From Diplolepis rosae (taxonomy: Eukaryota > Arthropoda > Insecta > Hymenoptera > Diplolepididae), in the NCBI GenBank assembly GCA_030998225.1, contig JAPYXD010000259.1:3286001-3350000 (forward strand): a stretch of 64,000 nt of DNA, written 5' to 3'. The position numbers and the translations under genes are program-made. Below, piece after piece: positions 44,068 to 55,076 of this stretch (its first letter is position 1; the number at the start of each line of letters is the position of its first letter). The notes below the pieces were generated by a model. The model did no database searches. It had not been told where the DNA came from and saw only the letters and a program-made list of their open reading frames with translations.

Positions 44068-45100
44068 AATATGCTGCAATGTTAAAATCCCTCTGCTCAC
44101 AACGCCATGTTGCATTTTCCGTGACGTCACGCGTATGTCCTATATTTTATGTTCGATCCCAATACATGTCTGTAACATTCTAATAATTTTCATGATTAAA
44201 AAAAATGTATCTTTTTTCAAATATCTAGAAAGGGACAAAAATTTGTAGACTGTTTTTAAGCAGACGATTTTTTATTTTAAGGTTCATTTCTTATATCACA
44301 TACTTTGGTTAAGAAATGGAATTTTTTATTTTCATAGTGTTTTTTAAAATTAAAAGATAAAATATATATATTGTCAAGAAATGTCCTACTGAGAATTTGT
44401 AGACCTCAATTAGGCGAATAACATTCCATCTCAACGTTTTTTTCGTCTCTCACATATTTTATTTAAAAAATTGAAATTTGGATTTTCAATAGTATTTTTT
44501 TAAATTAAAAAGAAAAATATACATCTTATGAAAAAATCGGAGTCGAAAAAGTAAGGACAAGTTCGTTAACGAGCCACATCCGACTAAAATTGTTGAAATA
44601 GCATTTTTTGTGTTTTCGTAAAAAACTTTTTGTAAAAATCAGAAATTCCAATACTGGTTTCTGATAGTCCTCATAAATCTCTACTATGGACATTTTTTGA
44701 CAGCATCTATATTTTCTGTTTTGACTATAAAAAACAATATTGAATATCAAAAATTACATTTTTTAACCAAAATATGTGAGATACAAAATAAGCATTAAAA
44801 ACAGTATATTTGGAAGAAAATAGGTTTTTTTTAATCATCTAAATTATTAAAAAGTTACCGAAATGTATACAGAAAATCGAGCGCGGAGCGCGAGTATCGT
44901 AACGAGAATGTGTTCCTTAAGGCTGATAGAGCCATGAGTAAATTTGATTTCCTTTTTCATTTAAAATCAAAAACACATTAGATATTCTCAACTCTGGCTG
45001 TCAAAATTTCTAAAATACTGGTTATATACTTTTATTATTAATTCCATGTTTTACGGGTAAAGACGTACTTTAAAGAAAATTATCAGTGTCAAATCAACGT

Positions 45101-46143
45101 TGTACAAACACTGGAATTTTAAAGCGTTAATTATAAGAGTCGATTACACACTAGGTGGACCTTGCACTTTTACTGTCGGAAAATTACTTTTTCCACAGTC
45201 GGAAGAAGGTTGGACCTGTTGTAAACCCAATGTTGTACAAACACTGGAATTTTACAGCGTTAATTATAAGAGTCGATTAGACACTGGGTTAACCTTGCAC
45301 ATTTACCGTCGGAAAATTACTTTTTCCACGGTCGGAAGAAGGTTGGACCTGCTGTACAGCCAATGTTGTACAAACACTGGAATTTTAAAGCGTTAATTAT
45401 AAGAGTCGATTACACACTAGGTGGACCTTGCACTTTTACTGTCGGAAAATTACTTTTTCCACAGTCGGAAGAAGGTTGGACCTGTTGTAAACCCAATGTT
45501 GTACAAACGCTACTATTGTACAATCGACTACTGGGGCTGAATAGACGCTGAATAGACATTGGATAGACCTTGCACATCCACTGTCGGAAGATTACTTTTT
45601 CCGCAATCGGAAGAAGGTTGGAACTATTGTACACCCAACCTTTTAAAAACGCTTGTTTTTTTACAGTTGGCTACCAGGGCTGAATAGAGACTGGATAGAC
45701 TTGCACATCCACTGTCGGAAAATTACTTTTTCGGCAGTCGGAAGTAGGTTAGACCTGCTGTGCATCCAACTTTGTACAAACACTGAAATTTTACAGCGTT
45801 AATTATAAGTGTCGGTTAGACACTAGATAGACCTTGTAAATTTACTGTCGGAAAATTGCTTTTTCCACAGTCGGAAGCAGGTTAGACCTGCTGTACAGCC
45901 AACGTTGTACAAACACTGAAATTTTACAGCGTTAATTATAAGTGTCGATTAGACACTAGGTGGACCTCGCACATTTACTGTCGGAAAATTACTGTTTCCA
46001 CAGTCGGAAGAAGGTTGGACCTGCTGTACACCTAACGTTGTACAAACACTGGAATTTTAAAGCGTTAATTATAAGAGTCGATTAGACTCTAGGTGGACCT
46101 TGCACATTTACTGTCGGAAAATTACTGTTTCCACAGTCGGAAG
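45101..46143 (+). repeat. eight-unit tandem array, 133-base unit
   Basis: TGTACAAACACTGGAATTTT recurs at 45101, 45234, 45367, 45500 (variant), about 45636 (variant), 45773, 45906 and 46039, almost always 133 bases apart. Each unit has GTCGATTAGACACTAGGTGG, CTGTCGGAAAATTACTTTTT and CAGTCGGAAGAAGGTTGGAC. Unit-to-unit identity is high, which indicates recent amplification. Open frames through the array are by-products of a repeat length not divisible by three. Confidence 0.88.
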
Positions 46144-49100
46144 ATATTTATTCGATATTTGAGCCAAAATTCGACAATTATCAACATTCAATGTGCTGTC
46201 ACCCAAACAATTTTTGTCCAATTTTAATAAAATTTACTGAATTTTTAGCTTTATTTATCTTCATTGTTAAATCGAAATTTTAACGCAATCGAATAAAAAT
46301 TGGCGAAATGGTACTTTCATAAAAAACGTCTCAAAACGTAAAGTCATTTTTCAGATCAAACCAATACCTTTACATTGATGATGAGAATGTAAAACCTTTA
46401 ATTGGGTTCTTTCCCATAAGAAGAATCCCGAAAAACACTCAATATTTGTCTTCCTAATGTGATTTCATCCCCTAAGGGATATTCTACAGTGAAATTTTCA
46501 AAAAATCGAATTTTTACATTCTTATTATATGAGAAGGTATTGGTTTTTTATTTTCTGAAAGTATATAATTCAAAGAATTCCCTCCTGAGGTGTGTTGTAT
46601 GGAGCTGGAATCGCAAATTGAACGTAAATCTAAATTTGTATAAGATTTTCATACTTATACTTTAAATGTGTTTTCCTCAAAACGATCTTTTTTTATCGGA
46701 CGTAAGGGATGAAAAAATATAACGAACCGATTTTTCTTTAAATTTGATGCAATGTTCTACGTATTAGTAGCTCTGGGCTGTATTAAAATTATACATTTTT
46801 GATGATAACTTATAATTGATTATTTTTAATGAACCAAAAAAATCGTGATCATCCGGCTTTTTTCTTTTAATTCTAAAAAAAGTGTTTCATTTTTATTTTG
46901 AATATATGAATTTACTACGGAATACAGCGATATTTTTCATGATTAATAATCTGTTCGACTTTTTTACTTTAGATTCGCCAACCCAGAATTATTACCAACA
47001 TCAGTAACAGTCGCAGGGACCTTTTTTCAACTCCATATGTTATATATAGTTTTAAAGTGATATGTTTGATAACATGTCTGTTATTATATTGACCCAAAAT
47101 TCATAGAATTTTTGTTCATTTCTCACTTTAAATAAAAAACGGATAAATTGAAAAAATATTTAAAATTTTGCAAACGAACCGACCGGAAATTTTTTATTTT
47201 AGTTTATTTTTTTAATGAGAGTTCTAACAGAGTTTTAATTTTAAAAACTTTTCTTGAGGACTTTGTTACTTTTTTTTAAATAAAGAAAAAATGGAAAGTT
47301 GTTTATTTCTGCATTCAGATTTATTCTGAAATGTTTTGAAAAATAATAAATTTATCTTTGAAAAAAAAATAATAAAAATGAAATTTTAGTATTCATGACA
47401 TTAAGTACCACATTTGAAAAGTATTATTAAATTTAATTAGTTCTGAAAATGGTCAGAACTATGAGGTATTCCACCTTTATACTGAATGTGCCATTTAAAA
47501 ATTTTAAAATGACATGTTTGATAAAATGTCTGTTATTATATTGATCCAAAATTCTTAATCTTTGAATTTATGGCACTGAAGAGGGCCCCCATATGTGGCT
47601 GAATCGATTGCCTTTCTTTTTTTGCGTATTTTTATATCTAATAGTGATAATTTTAATCGAAAAAAATAAAAAGAAACTAACCCTATGCCAAAATAACGAG
47701 AAATTAACAAAAAGTTATACTTAGTCTTGAGAATGTCAAAAAAAACTAATTCAACTAAAAAAATACTAACACATGTTCTTTGTAATATTTTTACTCGAAA
47801 TTGATTTTATTCAAAATACTAAATAAAATAATAATTATTGGCGATTATAATTTTTATTGTTTTTTGACCTACCCATTAAGGACACACCAGGACCCAACAA
47901 GCTCCCCCTATTCTTAGCCATACAAAAACGCTACACTTCTAATTAGCATCAGTAGATTAGTCCATTCGATTAACTCCATATTAGTATTTAATGGTCTAAT
48001 ATGGGCTCTATTAATGACCCAGAATTTTTTCACACGGGACATTCTTAATACACTGAGAAAAATGTTTAGTTACCATCAAAAACTGCAAAAAAAAATTAGT
48101 AGAACCAACTATGGGCTTCATTTTTTTTTTATCTTTTATCGAGTTTTTAGTGAAAGCATGTAGAATTTCATTTTAAATAAAATAAGTTATCAAAATTTTT
48201 TATCGGATGAAAATTATGAATTTTTTATTGGTGGAATCATAGCATCAAAAACAGATAAAAACAGCTAAAGACTACTGAAATTTGTCTATCGATTCCGACC
48301 ATAAAAAATCTTTAATTGTTATCCGGTTAAACATTTTTATAGTTCAGTTCATTCGACACAGAATTTTTCACACTTTCACTAAAAAGAATTTGAAGAAAAA
48401 AAATATTTTAAATGAAAAACTGAGAAAATAGTCACTATGACTAACTTATTTTCCGACTATCCAATTAGTAGCTTTTCCGCTAATTTTAATTAAAACGAAA
48501 ATTATTTATCTCATCTGAGAATTTTCATATGAAAATTTGTAGCCCTTTTTGAACAAATATTTTATTATATTATATTAATAAACAAATGTTTTCGTGGTTC
48601 AACATAGCTTTTCGTTTGATAAAGAATTTTTGAATAGAAAAATGTTATTTTTAAGAAAATAACCTGAAGATATAATTAAAGGGAATGTAATCCAATTGAG
48701 AAAATAGATTTGCTGATAATTTAACTTCTTAATTTGAAACCGAATACTGTTTAAAATCGATAGTTCTAAGTTTTTTCATAAAAATATAAACATTCCATGA
48801 TAATTCCAGATTTTCCAAGTAAAAAACTTTATTTAAAATGTATAAAAAATACATTTGAGCAAAAAACTCATTTTGTGAGCATACGACATCCAAATTAAGA
48901 TAATTGAAATTGACTTTCATTTACCAGTAACAGAATTTTTGTTTACACTCGTAAAACCAAACAAATTGGTCACCCGGTATGGAAAATATTTTCAAAACAT
49001 CAATATTCAAAACTACTTTAAACAATGTCTTCTTTTATTTAAAAATTTACCTTTAATAATCATGTGATCGATTTATACAAGTAGAATATTAACAAGTGAA

Positions 49101-49496
49101 AATTGAACCATTTGAAATATTAACACCATAGAATTTTTAATTAATTCAAAGCATAATTTCATTACCAAAAAAATAGTCCAAAAGATGTCTAGGTTATTTT
49201 TAACTTATATTTTCCTATCAAGCAAAGACAACATAGAATAAATTGAATTAAAACAGAAATTTTAATGGGTTGAATATCCTCAAGTGTTTTTCTTTAATTA
49301 ATTCTATCAATAAGAAAATCCAAATAATTAGCATAATCAATTGCCTATGATAATCTTTGGAATTTTCTGTATCATTTATAAATATACAGAAACTCAATAA
49401 TCAATATAAATGGGGATAAAAAACGTAAGACATAAAAATTGCAAATGCTTAGAAGACTGATAGAAAGTGTCAATAAGGAACGTACATGTCGCTTAC
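46144..49496. other. long AT-rich stretch without supported gene
   Basis: 46310-46400 repeats the GTCTCAAAACGTAAAG...CCAATACC block of 43345-43440. An ACACTGAGAAAAATG element end is seen at about 48051. Otherwise low-complexity A/T tracts. No coding-like frame. Confidence 0.5.
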
Positions 49497-49683
49497 CGGA
49501 GGGATTTCTGGTCCATCTCAAGACTGTGAAATCTCACGCAGGGGGGTGAAAAGCGCGCGAGATTCTTTTCCGTGGATCCTTTATCGTGTTTCACGGATCG
49601 ACTCTCGGAAGACGTTGTCAAGAGAGGCCGATGTAACAACGCCGGACTGTCAGCTGTAGATGACGTCTCCGACGTCATTATCG
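49497..49683 (-). CDS. candidate host-gene exon, Ser/Thr-rich
   Basis: A GC-rich block. On the minus strand the acceptor CTTCTGTTCAG precedes the exon, and an ATG in good context (GATAATGA) opens MTSETSSTADSPALLHRPLL; the frame ends at a strong donor CTCCG|GTAAGC (49497/49496). Codons are GC-ending. The product is Ser/Thr-rich with Arg/Lys patches and looks like a disordered N-terminal region. It could be a first coding exon with a spliced 5' UTR. Joining it to the exon at 49823-49911 by the obvious sites would give a stop at the second codon, so the two may belong to alternative transcripts or different models. Not recognised. Confidence 0.5.
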
Positions 49684-49822
49684 CTGAACAGAAGGCCGTC
49701 GAGTGACGAAAGCTTCATATCCCAAAATATTCCATGGTTCAAATATTTCAAAATTTAATTTTAAATTATTATAAATGATGGAAAACCGATTAAAACTTGC
49801 CTCAAGTTTGAAATCGACTCAC

Positions 49823-49911
49823 CACTTGTTTGTCAGCTAGGCGACATGCTCCATTCTCGATTGGACATGTCGTGGATAGTTTCAGGACAGTCTCACAACA
49901 CTGAATACCAT
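49823..49911 (-). CDS. candidate host-gene exon, cysteine-containing
   Basis: An 89-base minus-strand exon with a very good acceptor (CCTTTTTTTGTTGTAG) and donor (AAGTG|GTGAGT). Only one frame is open: GIQCCETVLKLSTTCPIENG then ACRLADKQV. Four Cys in 30 residues suggest a secreted or extracellular segment. Ends in phase 0. I do not recognise the family. Together with 49497-49683 it is the best sign of a host gene on the minus strand. Confidence 0.5.
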
Positions 49912-50060
49912 CTACAACAAAAAAAGGAAAACCGGATTATTAATAAAGCTTAGCTAATTATATTAAAATTAAAACCAATATTAATATCTCATTTATTTTA
50001 AAAATATTTTCAAATTTGAAGAATTTGAAATTTTTCTCTGACAAAAGAGACGCTTTTGAT

Positions 50061-50126
50061 TGTGCCGGGATTCGAGCCCGGGTCTTTCAATTGCCGGTAG
50101 ACTGTTCCAAACAGCTGAGCTTCATA
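50061..50126 (-). repeat. tRNA-like sequence with intact B box (tRNA pseudogene or SINE head)
   Basis: On the minus strand, GAAGCTCAGCTGTTTGGAAC resembles an A box/D arm and GACCCGGGCTCGAATCCC forms a five-pair T stem (CCGGG/CCCGG) with a seven-base loop. The anticodon arm is poor and no acceptor stem pairs. It directly neighbours the CCAGTACTGG array at 50165. Confidence 0.5.
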
Positions 50127-50164
50127 GGTGTCCGACATCTCCTTCTCCACGGGAACCCAGGTGG

Positions 50165-50850
50165 AAATTTATTACTGGCGCGGTACCATGCCAGTACCGT
50201 CTTAATATTTCTGGTACTGGTAGGGTACTGGCGCAATATCGGCATAGATACTGTAATAATACTGCTTAGACTCCTAATGATAACTCGGCTGGGAGTTAGC
50301 AGCCAGTACTGGTCTGGTACTTGAAAGTAGTATTGGTAGAGTGCTATCAGTCGGTACTGAAATGATACTAGTTAGACCCCTAATAATAACATTGGCTGGG
50401 AGTTGAAAGAGAGTACTGGTCTGGTAATTGAAAGCAGTACTGGTCCAGTGCTATCAGTCGGTACTGGCATAGTACTGGCTAGCCACTTAATTATAACTCA
50501 GATAGGAATTGGCAGTCAGTACTGGGCTGGTACTTAAATGCAGTACTGGTCCAATACTATCAGCCGGCGGTTCTAGCTAGACACCTAACGATAACTCGAC
50601 TGGGAGTGTGGGAGTTGTCATTCAATACTGGTCTGGTACTTGAAAGCAGTACTGGTCCAGTGCTATCAGTCGGTACTGGCATAGTACTGGCTATCCTCTT
50701 AATTATAACTCGAATGGGAGTTGGCACCCAGTACTGGTCTGGTACTTTAAAGCAGTACTGGTCCAGTACTATCAGCTGGCGTACTAGCTAGACACCTAAT
50801 GATAACTCGACTTGTTTTTGTCAGCCAGTACTGGCTTAAAAGCGGTACTG
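50165..50850 (+). repeat. CCAGTACTGG minisatellite array
   Basis: About seven units of roughly 100 bases with the same separator words as 25690-27245 (CTAATGATAACTCGGCTGGG, AGTACTGGTCCAGTACTATC). The left edge TTATTACTGGCGCGGTACC matches the left edge at 25695 and the inverted right edge at 36895. Confidence 0.85.
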
Positions 50851-51059
50851 GTACTTTTGCAAAAAAACTGAAAATCATATGGAACACTCAACGAAAAATT
50901 ATTATGAAATTATTTATAAAAATACATTTTGAATAAATATGTAAAAAATTTATGAGTAAAAGGTTGTAAAAATAGTACGTCGGTATTTTGCCAGTAATGA
51001 TAATCAGTACTAAATATAGTATGCATTACTTCGTTCATATAAGACAATTTTTTTCATTC

Positions 51060-51309
51060 ACCGAAAATCTTTTCTGAAAATTTGGGAAGCGTAAAGAAAG
51101 GCAATAATGCACGTCTATTAAATTCATTTTACTAAAAAATTTTTTTAAAAATTGGAAGACTTATTGATAATTACAGTTAACTCTTAAGATTTTTTGATCG
51201 TCTTCTGTTATATTTTCCAACATTTCAGCAGGATATTTTGTAAAAAGGTTATCTTACATAAACTTTTGCAGGAAGTTGGTCACGTGGTCTGGTTGATCCA
51301 TGGCCTTAA
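51060..51309. repeat. truncated TTAAGGCC-type element
   Basis: TTGGTCACGTGGTCTGGTTG then ATCCATGGCCTTAA at the right end matches 12873-13238, and inner blocks (TTGATAATTACAGTTAACT, GGTTATCTTACATAAACTTT) match its interior in inverted order. The other end is missing. Confidence 0.6.
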
Positions 51310-52147
51310 TAGTTACTAAGTACGGGAGAAAATTAATATTAATTTAATAATTTAATTAAATTGAAAATAAATTTTGATTTTTGTTTGAAACTTTGAAATT
51401 ATGTATTGAAAAAGGTTAGAAAATATTGTTCTATCTAAATTAGTGAAGCTATTGGTCAGATTTATAATAAATATGAAATTAAAGATCTCCTACTTTTAAA
51501 TAATTGCAAAATCCACATATTACACTCAAGACTCTTTCGACCTCTTGCACCGCACTATCAACAAACTAATTCTAGGAAGTTTCTAAACCCAGTTCCACTA
51601 TTATGAGTCTTGAATGTATTCCATATCCATGTCACTCAGTTTACAGGGGATTTCGATAGTGTATTTTTCGATTCTATAGGTAAAAATTTGGGTGAACTTC
51701 CTAAAATTGAAACAAGCCTGAAACAAGCTTGTTTCAGTTTGGAAGAATTTCTGCCGCTAGCTTTGGGCGCGCGATCGCCAAAGTCTGGCAGTCAGATGTA
51801 CGCACACTCTTCGTTCGTTTTCCGTGTATCGGTTGCTTGCTGACATCTGCCGGACGTATAGTTCATGCACAGCGTGTCTTTGTTTACAAAGCTATTTTTG
51901 TATTCGGCGGATTTGTAATTGTTAAAAATGACTAAAAAACAAGATCAACGAATTTACATCAAATTTTGTTTTCAACTCGGAAAAACGAGTTCGGAAACTA
52001 TTCAGATGATGCAGAAGGCCTTTGAGAATGAGTGTATGAGCAAAACACGAATAAAAGAGTGGTATAATCGTTTTAAAGGAGGCCGCACTTCTGTTGATAG
52101 TGATTCTGGTTCTGGCCGACCTTCGACGACAAAAATAATGGATAATA

Positions 52148-53068
52148 CCAGGTGTACAAGTATGAAACCGGTAATTTTTTTGAGAAAATACACGTTTATT
52201 TAATAAAAATGGTTATACATCCAATCTTCAAAGTAATGGCCATTGCTAGCCACACATTTTTCCCATCTCTCTGGCAATTTGTGTATGCCTCGCCAAAAAA
52301 ATTGTTCGTTTTTTTAAGTCAAACCAGTCATCGAGCCATTTTTTCACATTTTCGTACGAATCGAAGCGCTGTTCAGCAAGTGCGTGCCCCATTGATGAAA
52401 ATAAGTGGTAGTCAGATGGAGCCAAGTCTGGTGAATAAGCCGCATGGGGGAGGGCTTCCCAGCTGTACGATTTACCAATTCCCGAGTCTTTTTTGTTCGA
52501 TGTGCTGGTGCATTGTCATCAAGAAAAATCACTTTGTGTTGCCTAGTTTGATATTCTGGACGTTTTTGGCGCAAAGCACGATTCAAATCGGCCAATTGTT
52601 GTTGGTAGCGTTGACCAGTAACTGTTTCACCTGGTTTCAGAAGTTCAAACCAGATAACACCCTTCTGATCCCAATCTTCGAACTTTTTTGGTGGTTTTCC
52701 ACGATCTTCGTTTCTCACATCAAAATTACCACTTTTGAATTTTTTAAACCACTCGAAACACTGTGTTTTGCCTAGAGCATGCTGGCCATAAGCTTCCACA
52801 AGCATTCGATGGGCTTCCAAAGCAGATTTCTTCAATTGGTAACAGAAAATCAATGATGTCCGCAAATCGTAGTTTGAAGGCACAAAAATCGACATTTTTA
52901 CTAGCGAAAAAAAATTAGTTGTTGTATGAAACTTGATTGTTTATGAACTGAATATTCTTGACAGAACTCAATGCGAAGAAATGGCGTCAATGATTTGGTT
53001 TTACAGAGCGTATAGTTTTACCTAGCGACACATAGATGTCATTACCGGTTTCATACTTGTATACCTGG
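52148..53068 (-). mobile_element. mariner element C nested in mariner B, TA duplication
   Basis: The ends CCAGGTGTACAAGTATGAAA and, inverted, TTTCATACTTGTATACCTGG are exactly flanked by TA (52146-52147 and 53069-53070). Removing 52148-53070 would leave the mariner B frame continuous at a single TA, which shows the insertion was clean. At 921 bases it is shorter than a full mariner because of an internal deletion. Confidence 0.92.
52344..52895 (-). pseudogene. mariner C transposase with internal deletion
   Basis: From ATG 52895 the N-terminal HTH domain (MSIFVPSNYDLRTSLIFCYQ... KFKSGNFDVRNEDRGKPPKK) is fused to a later block, DQKGVIWFELLKPGETV, so the second HTH and the first catalytic Asp (TGDE region) are missing. 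The second Asp motif IFLDDNAPAHRT is present. The third catalytic region (SPDLAPSDYH type) is only readable in another frame near 52410-52440. Inactive. Confidence 0.85.
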
Positions 53069-53629
53069 TATTGAGCGGTTGCGACTTGCGATTGAAGGTG
53101 ATCGTCGATTAACTGTTCGTGAACTAGAAAATGATCTCGGAATACCGAAAACTACTGTTTGGGAAATTTTGAACAAGATTTTAGGAATGACTCGCGTGTG
53201 TGCGGTGACTGGCTTCTTCACCACGATAACGCGCCAGCGCATTCATCGAATCTTGTGCAGCAGTTTCTGAGTAAACACAGTATCGCATTGCTTCGATAAC
53301 CTCCGTACAGTCCCGACATAGCCCTCTGTGACTTTTGGCTGTTTCCAAAACTGAAAAAACCACTCAAAGGACAGCGATTTGATGACAAAACGACCGTTGA
53401 AAACAATGCGACGAGCGGACTCAAGGCTATCCCTAAAAGTGAGTCCCAGGACTGTTTTGAGAAGTGGAAACATCGCTGGAACCGTGTTATTCAATCAAGT
53501 GGGGAGTACTTTGAAGGATGTCACCCGCCCGATGATGAAGAATAACGCCAGCGCGGAGATATAAAGGTAGGCCCGATACTTTCTGGACAGACCTCGTATG
53601 TCCGATTGTCTTCGCACTCTGTATACTTA

Positions 53630-54119
53630 CCAGGTCTAGAAGTATGAAACCGGAATTTTTTTGCAAAAGTTACACGTCTGTTGCATGAAAATGATCAAAA
53701 ATATTTTATTCAAAGTAATCTCCATTGCCAAACGCACTTTTTCGGTGGTTTTCCACGATCTTCGTTTGTCACATCAAAATTACTACTTTTGAATTTTTTT
53801 AAACACTCGAAACACTACTTTGCCAAGAGCATGTTCACTGTAAGCTTCGACAAGCATTCGATGCGATTCTGCAGCAGTTTTCTTCAGGCAATGACAAAAA
53901 ACCAGTGCTGTCCGCAAATCGTAGTTCGTAGCTACAAAACTTGACATGTTGATGCTTGTAGTAAATACACTGGTATACCGAACTTGGATTGTTGTCTACT
54001 GAAAATCTTTCTCAGCTGCTAGAGGGAAAATATGGCGCTGCAGAAGCGGTCATACGGTCCCTAAACTGATGGCAAGCACCATCAATAGGGAAATTCCGGT
54101 TTCATACTTCTAGACCTGG
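53630..54119. mobile_element. 490-base internally deleted relative of mariner C, TA duplication
   Basis: CCAGGTCTAGAAGTATGAAA faces TTTCATACTTCTAGACCTGG and TA flanks both sides (53628-53629, 54120-54121). The interior keeps the start of a mariner C-like transposase on the minus strand (the reading for FECFKKFKSSNFDVTNEDRG-type sequence at about 53750-53940, beginning MSSF near 53948) and loses the rest. It lies only 32 bases after the end of mariner B. Confidence 0.9.
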
Positions 54120-54124
54120 TATGT

Positions 54125-55022
54125 ACTCTGTCGCGCTGATTACGAATATGATAGTGAAAATTGGCGCAAATTTTATTTTCATGGTGAAATCATCAAAATG
54201 TTTTTTGGGTTTATCTCAGCAAATATGCAAAAGTCAAAAAAATGTTTCAAATAAAAGTTGTAGATCTCATCAAAATACACATTTTATGTTGTATTAATTT
54301 TTATTTCACAGGTGATAGTTTTCCAGACAAAGACAGACAAAGTGTAGAAGTTGTACAAGGGTGGAGCCAGTACAGATTACTTGAAAGTTACTATTCTGCT
54401 TCCTTCATCCTGTGTTGAAAATGGGGGGGGGGAGGGGCATGACTAAATGCTGTAGCATTGTTGTTCTTTGCATGTACTATTCTGCTTCCTTCCTCGTGTG
54501 TTGGAAATGTGGGGGGGAGGGGCATGACTAAATGCTGTAGCATTGTTGTTCTTTGCATGTACTATTCTGCTTCCTTCCTCGTGTGTTGGAAATATGGGGG
54601 GGGGGGGGCATGACTAAATACTGTAGCATTGTTGTTCTTTGCATGCACTATTCTACTTCCTTCATCGTGTGTTGAAAGTAGGGGGGGGGGGGCATGACTA
54701 AATACTGTAGCATTATTGTTCTTTGCATGCAGAAACCTGTTATTACCAGTATATAAATGGTTTTAGAGAAAAAATGTACTGAACACAAAAGATGTATTTT
54801 TTTATGCTCTATAATTTTTATTTGAAATATTTTTCAAAATTTTCATTATTTACAAAAATAAATGGAAAAAACTATGATTTCATGGGTTTTTTATGGTTTT
54901 CATCATTAAATTCAAATTTGGGCCAATTTTCACTACCATATTCGTAATTAGCGCGTCAAAATACATAAGTGTACGGAGTCCGAAGAGAATCGGACTTACA
55001 CCCTTTTCGGAAGTTTATCCAT
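54125..55022. mobile_element. foldback element of the GATTACGAAT family with a G-rich minisatellite core
   Basis: GTCGCGCTGATTACGAATAT faces ATATTCGTAATTAGCGCGTC, and the arms extend through GTGAAAATTGGC and CATGGTGAAATCATC. The right side also ends CTTTTCGGAAGTTTATCC as in 6728-8172. The core 54391-54731 is a tandem array. Starts almost directly after the mariner C relative. Confidence 0.65.
54391..54731 (+). repeat. four-unit, 86-base minisatellite with G runs
   Basis: CTATTCTGCTTCCTTC starts units at 54391, 54477, 54562 and 54648 (85-86 base spacing). Each unit carries a run of 7-13 G followed by GGCATGACTAAAT and GTAGCATTGTTGTTCTTTGC. The G run varies in length, as expected for slippage. 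Confidence 0.9.
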
Positions 55023-55076
55023 AAATTTTAAATGCAAAATGTTTGATCTAATGTTACAGTAATTTTTTTACCTTGA

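Larger units (their letters stand above)
42285..44970. mobile_element. 2.7 kb inverted-repeat region with GGCTCTATCAGCCTTAAGG arms
   Basis: Arms of about 160 bases, 42285-42450 and 44811-44970, are inverted copies (GGCTCTATCAGCCTTAAGG, ACACATTCTC, GCTCGATTTTCTGTATACAT). The interior has the AT-rich ~120-base units also found at 28963-29660 in inverted halves, a CGGACAGACAGACAGACA motif with GGGGGTCTCAAAACG at 43300-43360, the SWIM fragment 43356-43795 and a MITE 43799-44067. The left arm sequence continues outward to 41996 in a second copy (57951-58192), so the arm is part of a larger repeat. Confidence 0.6.
51928..53545 (+). pseudogene. mariner B transposase, interrupted and deleted
   Basis: The N-terminal helix-turn-helix domain (MTKKQDQRIYIKFCFQLGKT..., KEWYNRFKGGRTSVDSD, GRPST) runs to 52147, where mariner C is inserted. 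After it, at 53071, RLRLAIEGDRRLTVRELEND and LGIPKTTVWEIL (second HTH region) continue. A deletion at about 53205 removes the first catalytic Asp block; the sequence resumes near LLHHDNAPAHSSN (second Asp), then, in another frame, CDFWLFPKLKKPL, and ends PPDDEE with TAA at 53543-53545. The LCDFWLFPKLK block replaces the usual SDYYLF, pointing to a subfamily different from the other mariners here. Confidence 0.8.
51928..53597 (+). mobile_element. mariner element B, split by a second mariner
   Basis: The plus-strand transposase begins at 51928 and its 3' end reaches a terminal-repeat-like ACTTTCTGGACAGACCTCGT at 53578-53597. The left terminal repeat was not found. The element is interrupted by mariner C at 52148-53068 and has an internal deletion around 53210. 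Confidence 0.7.

Noticed and set aside
45100..45634. Open frames with repeated peptide blocks
   Set aside because: They result from the 133-base tandem array; the repeat length shifts frame each unit and no coding signature exists.
52152..52775. 207-codon plus-strand frame
   Set aside because: It is antisense to the mariner C transposase and has no motif of its own.
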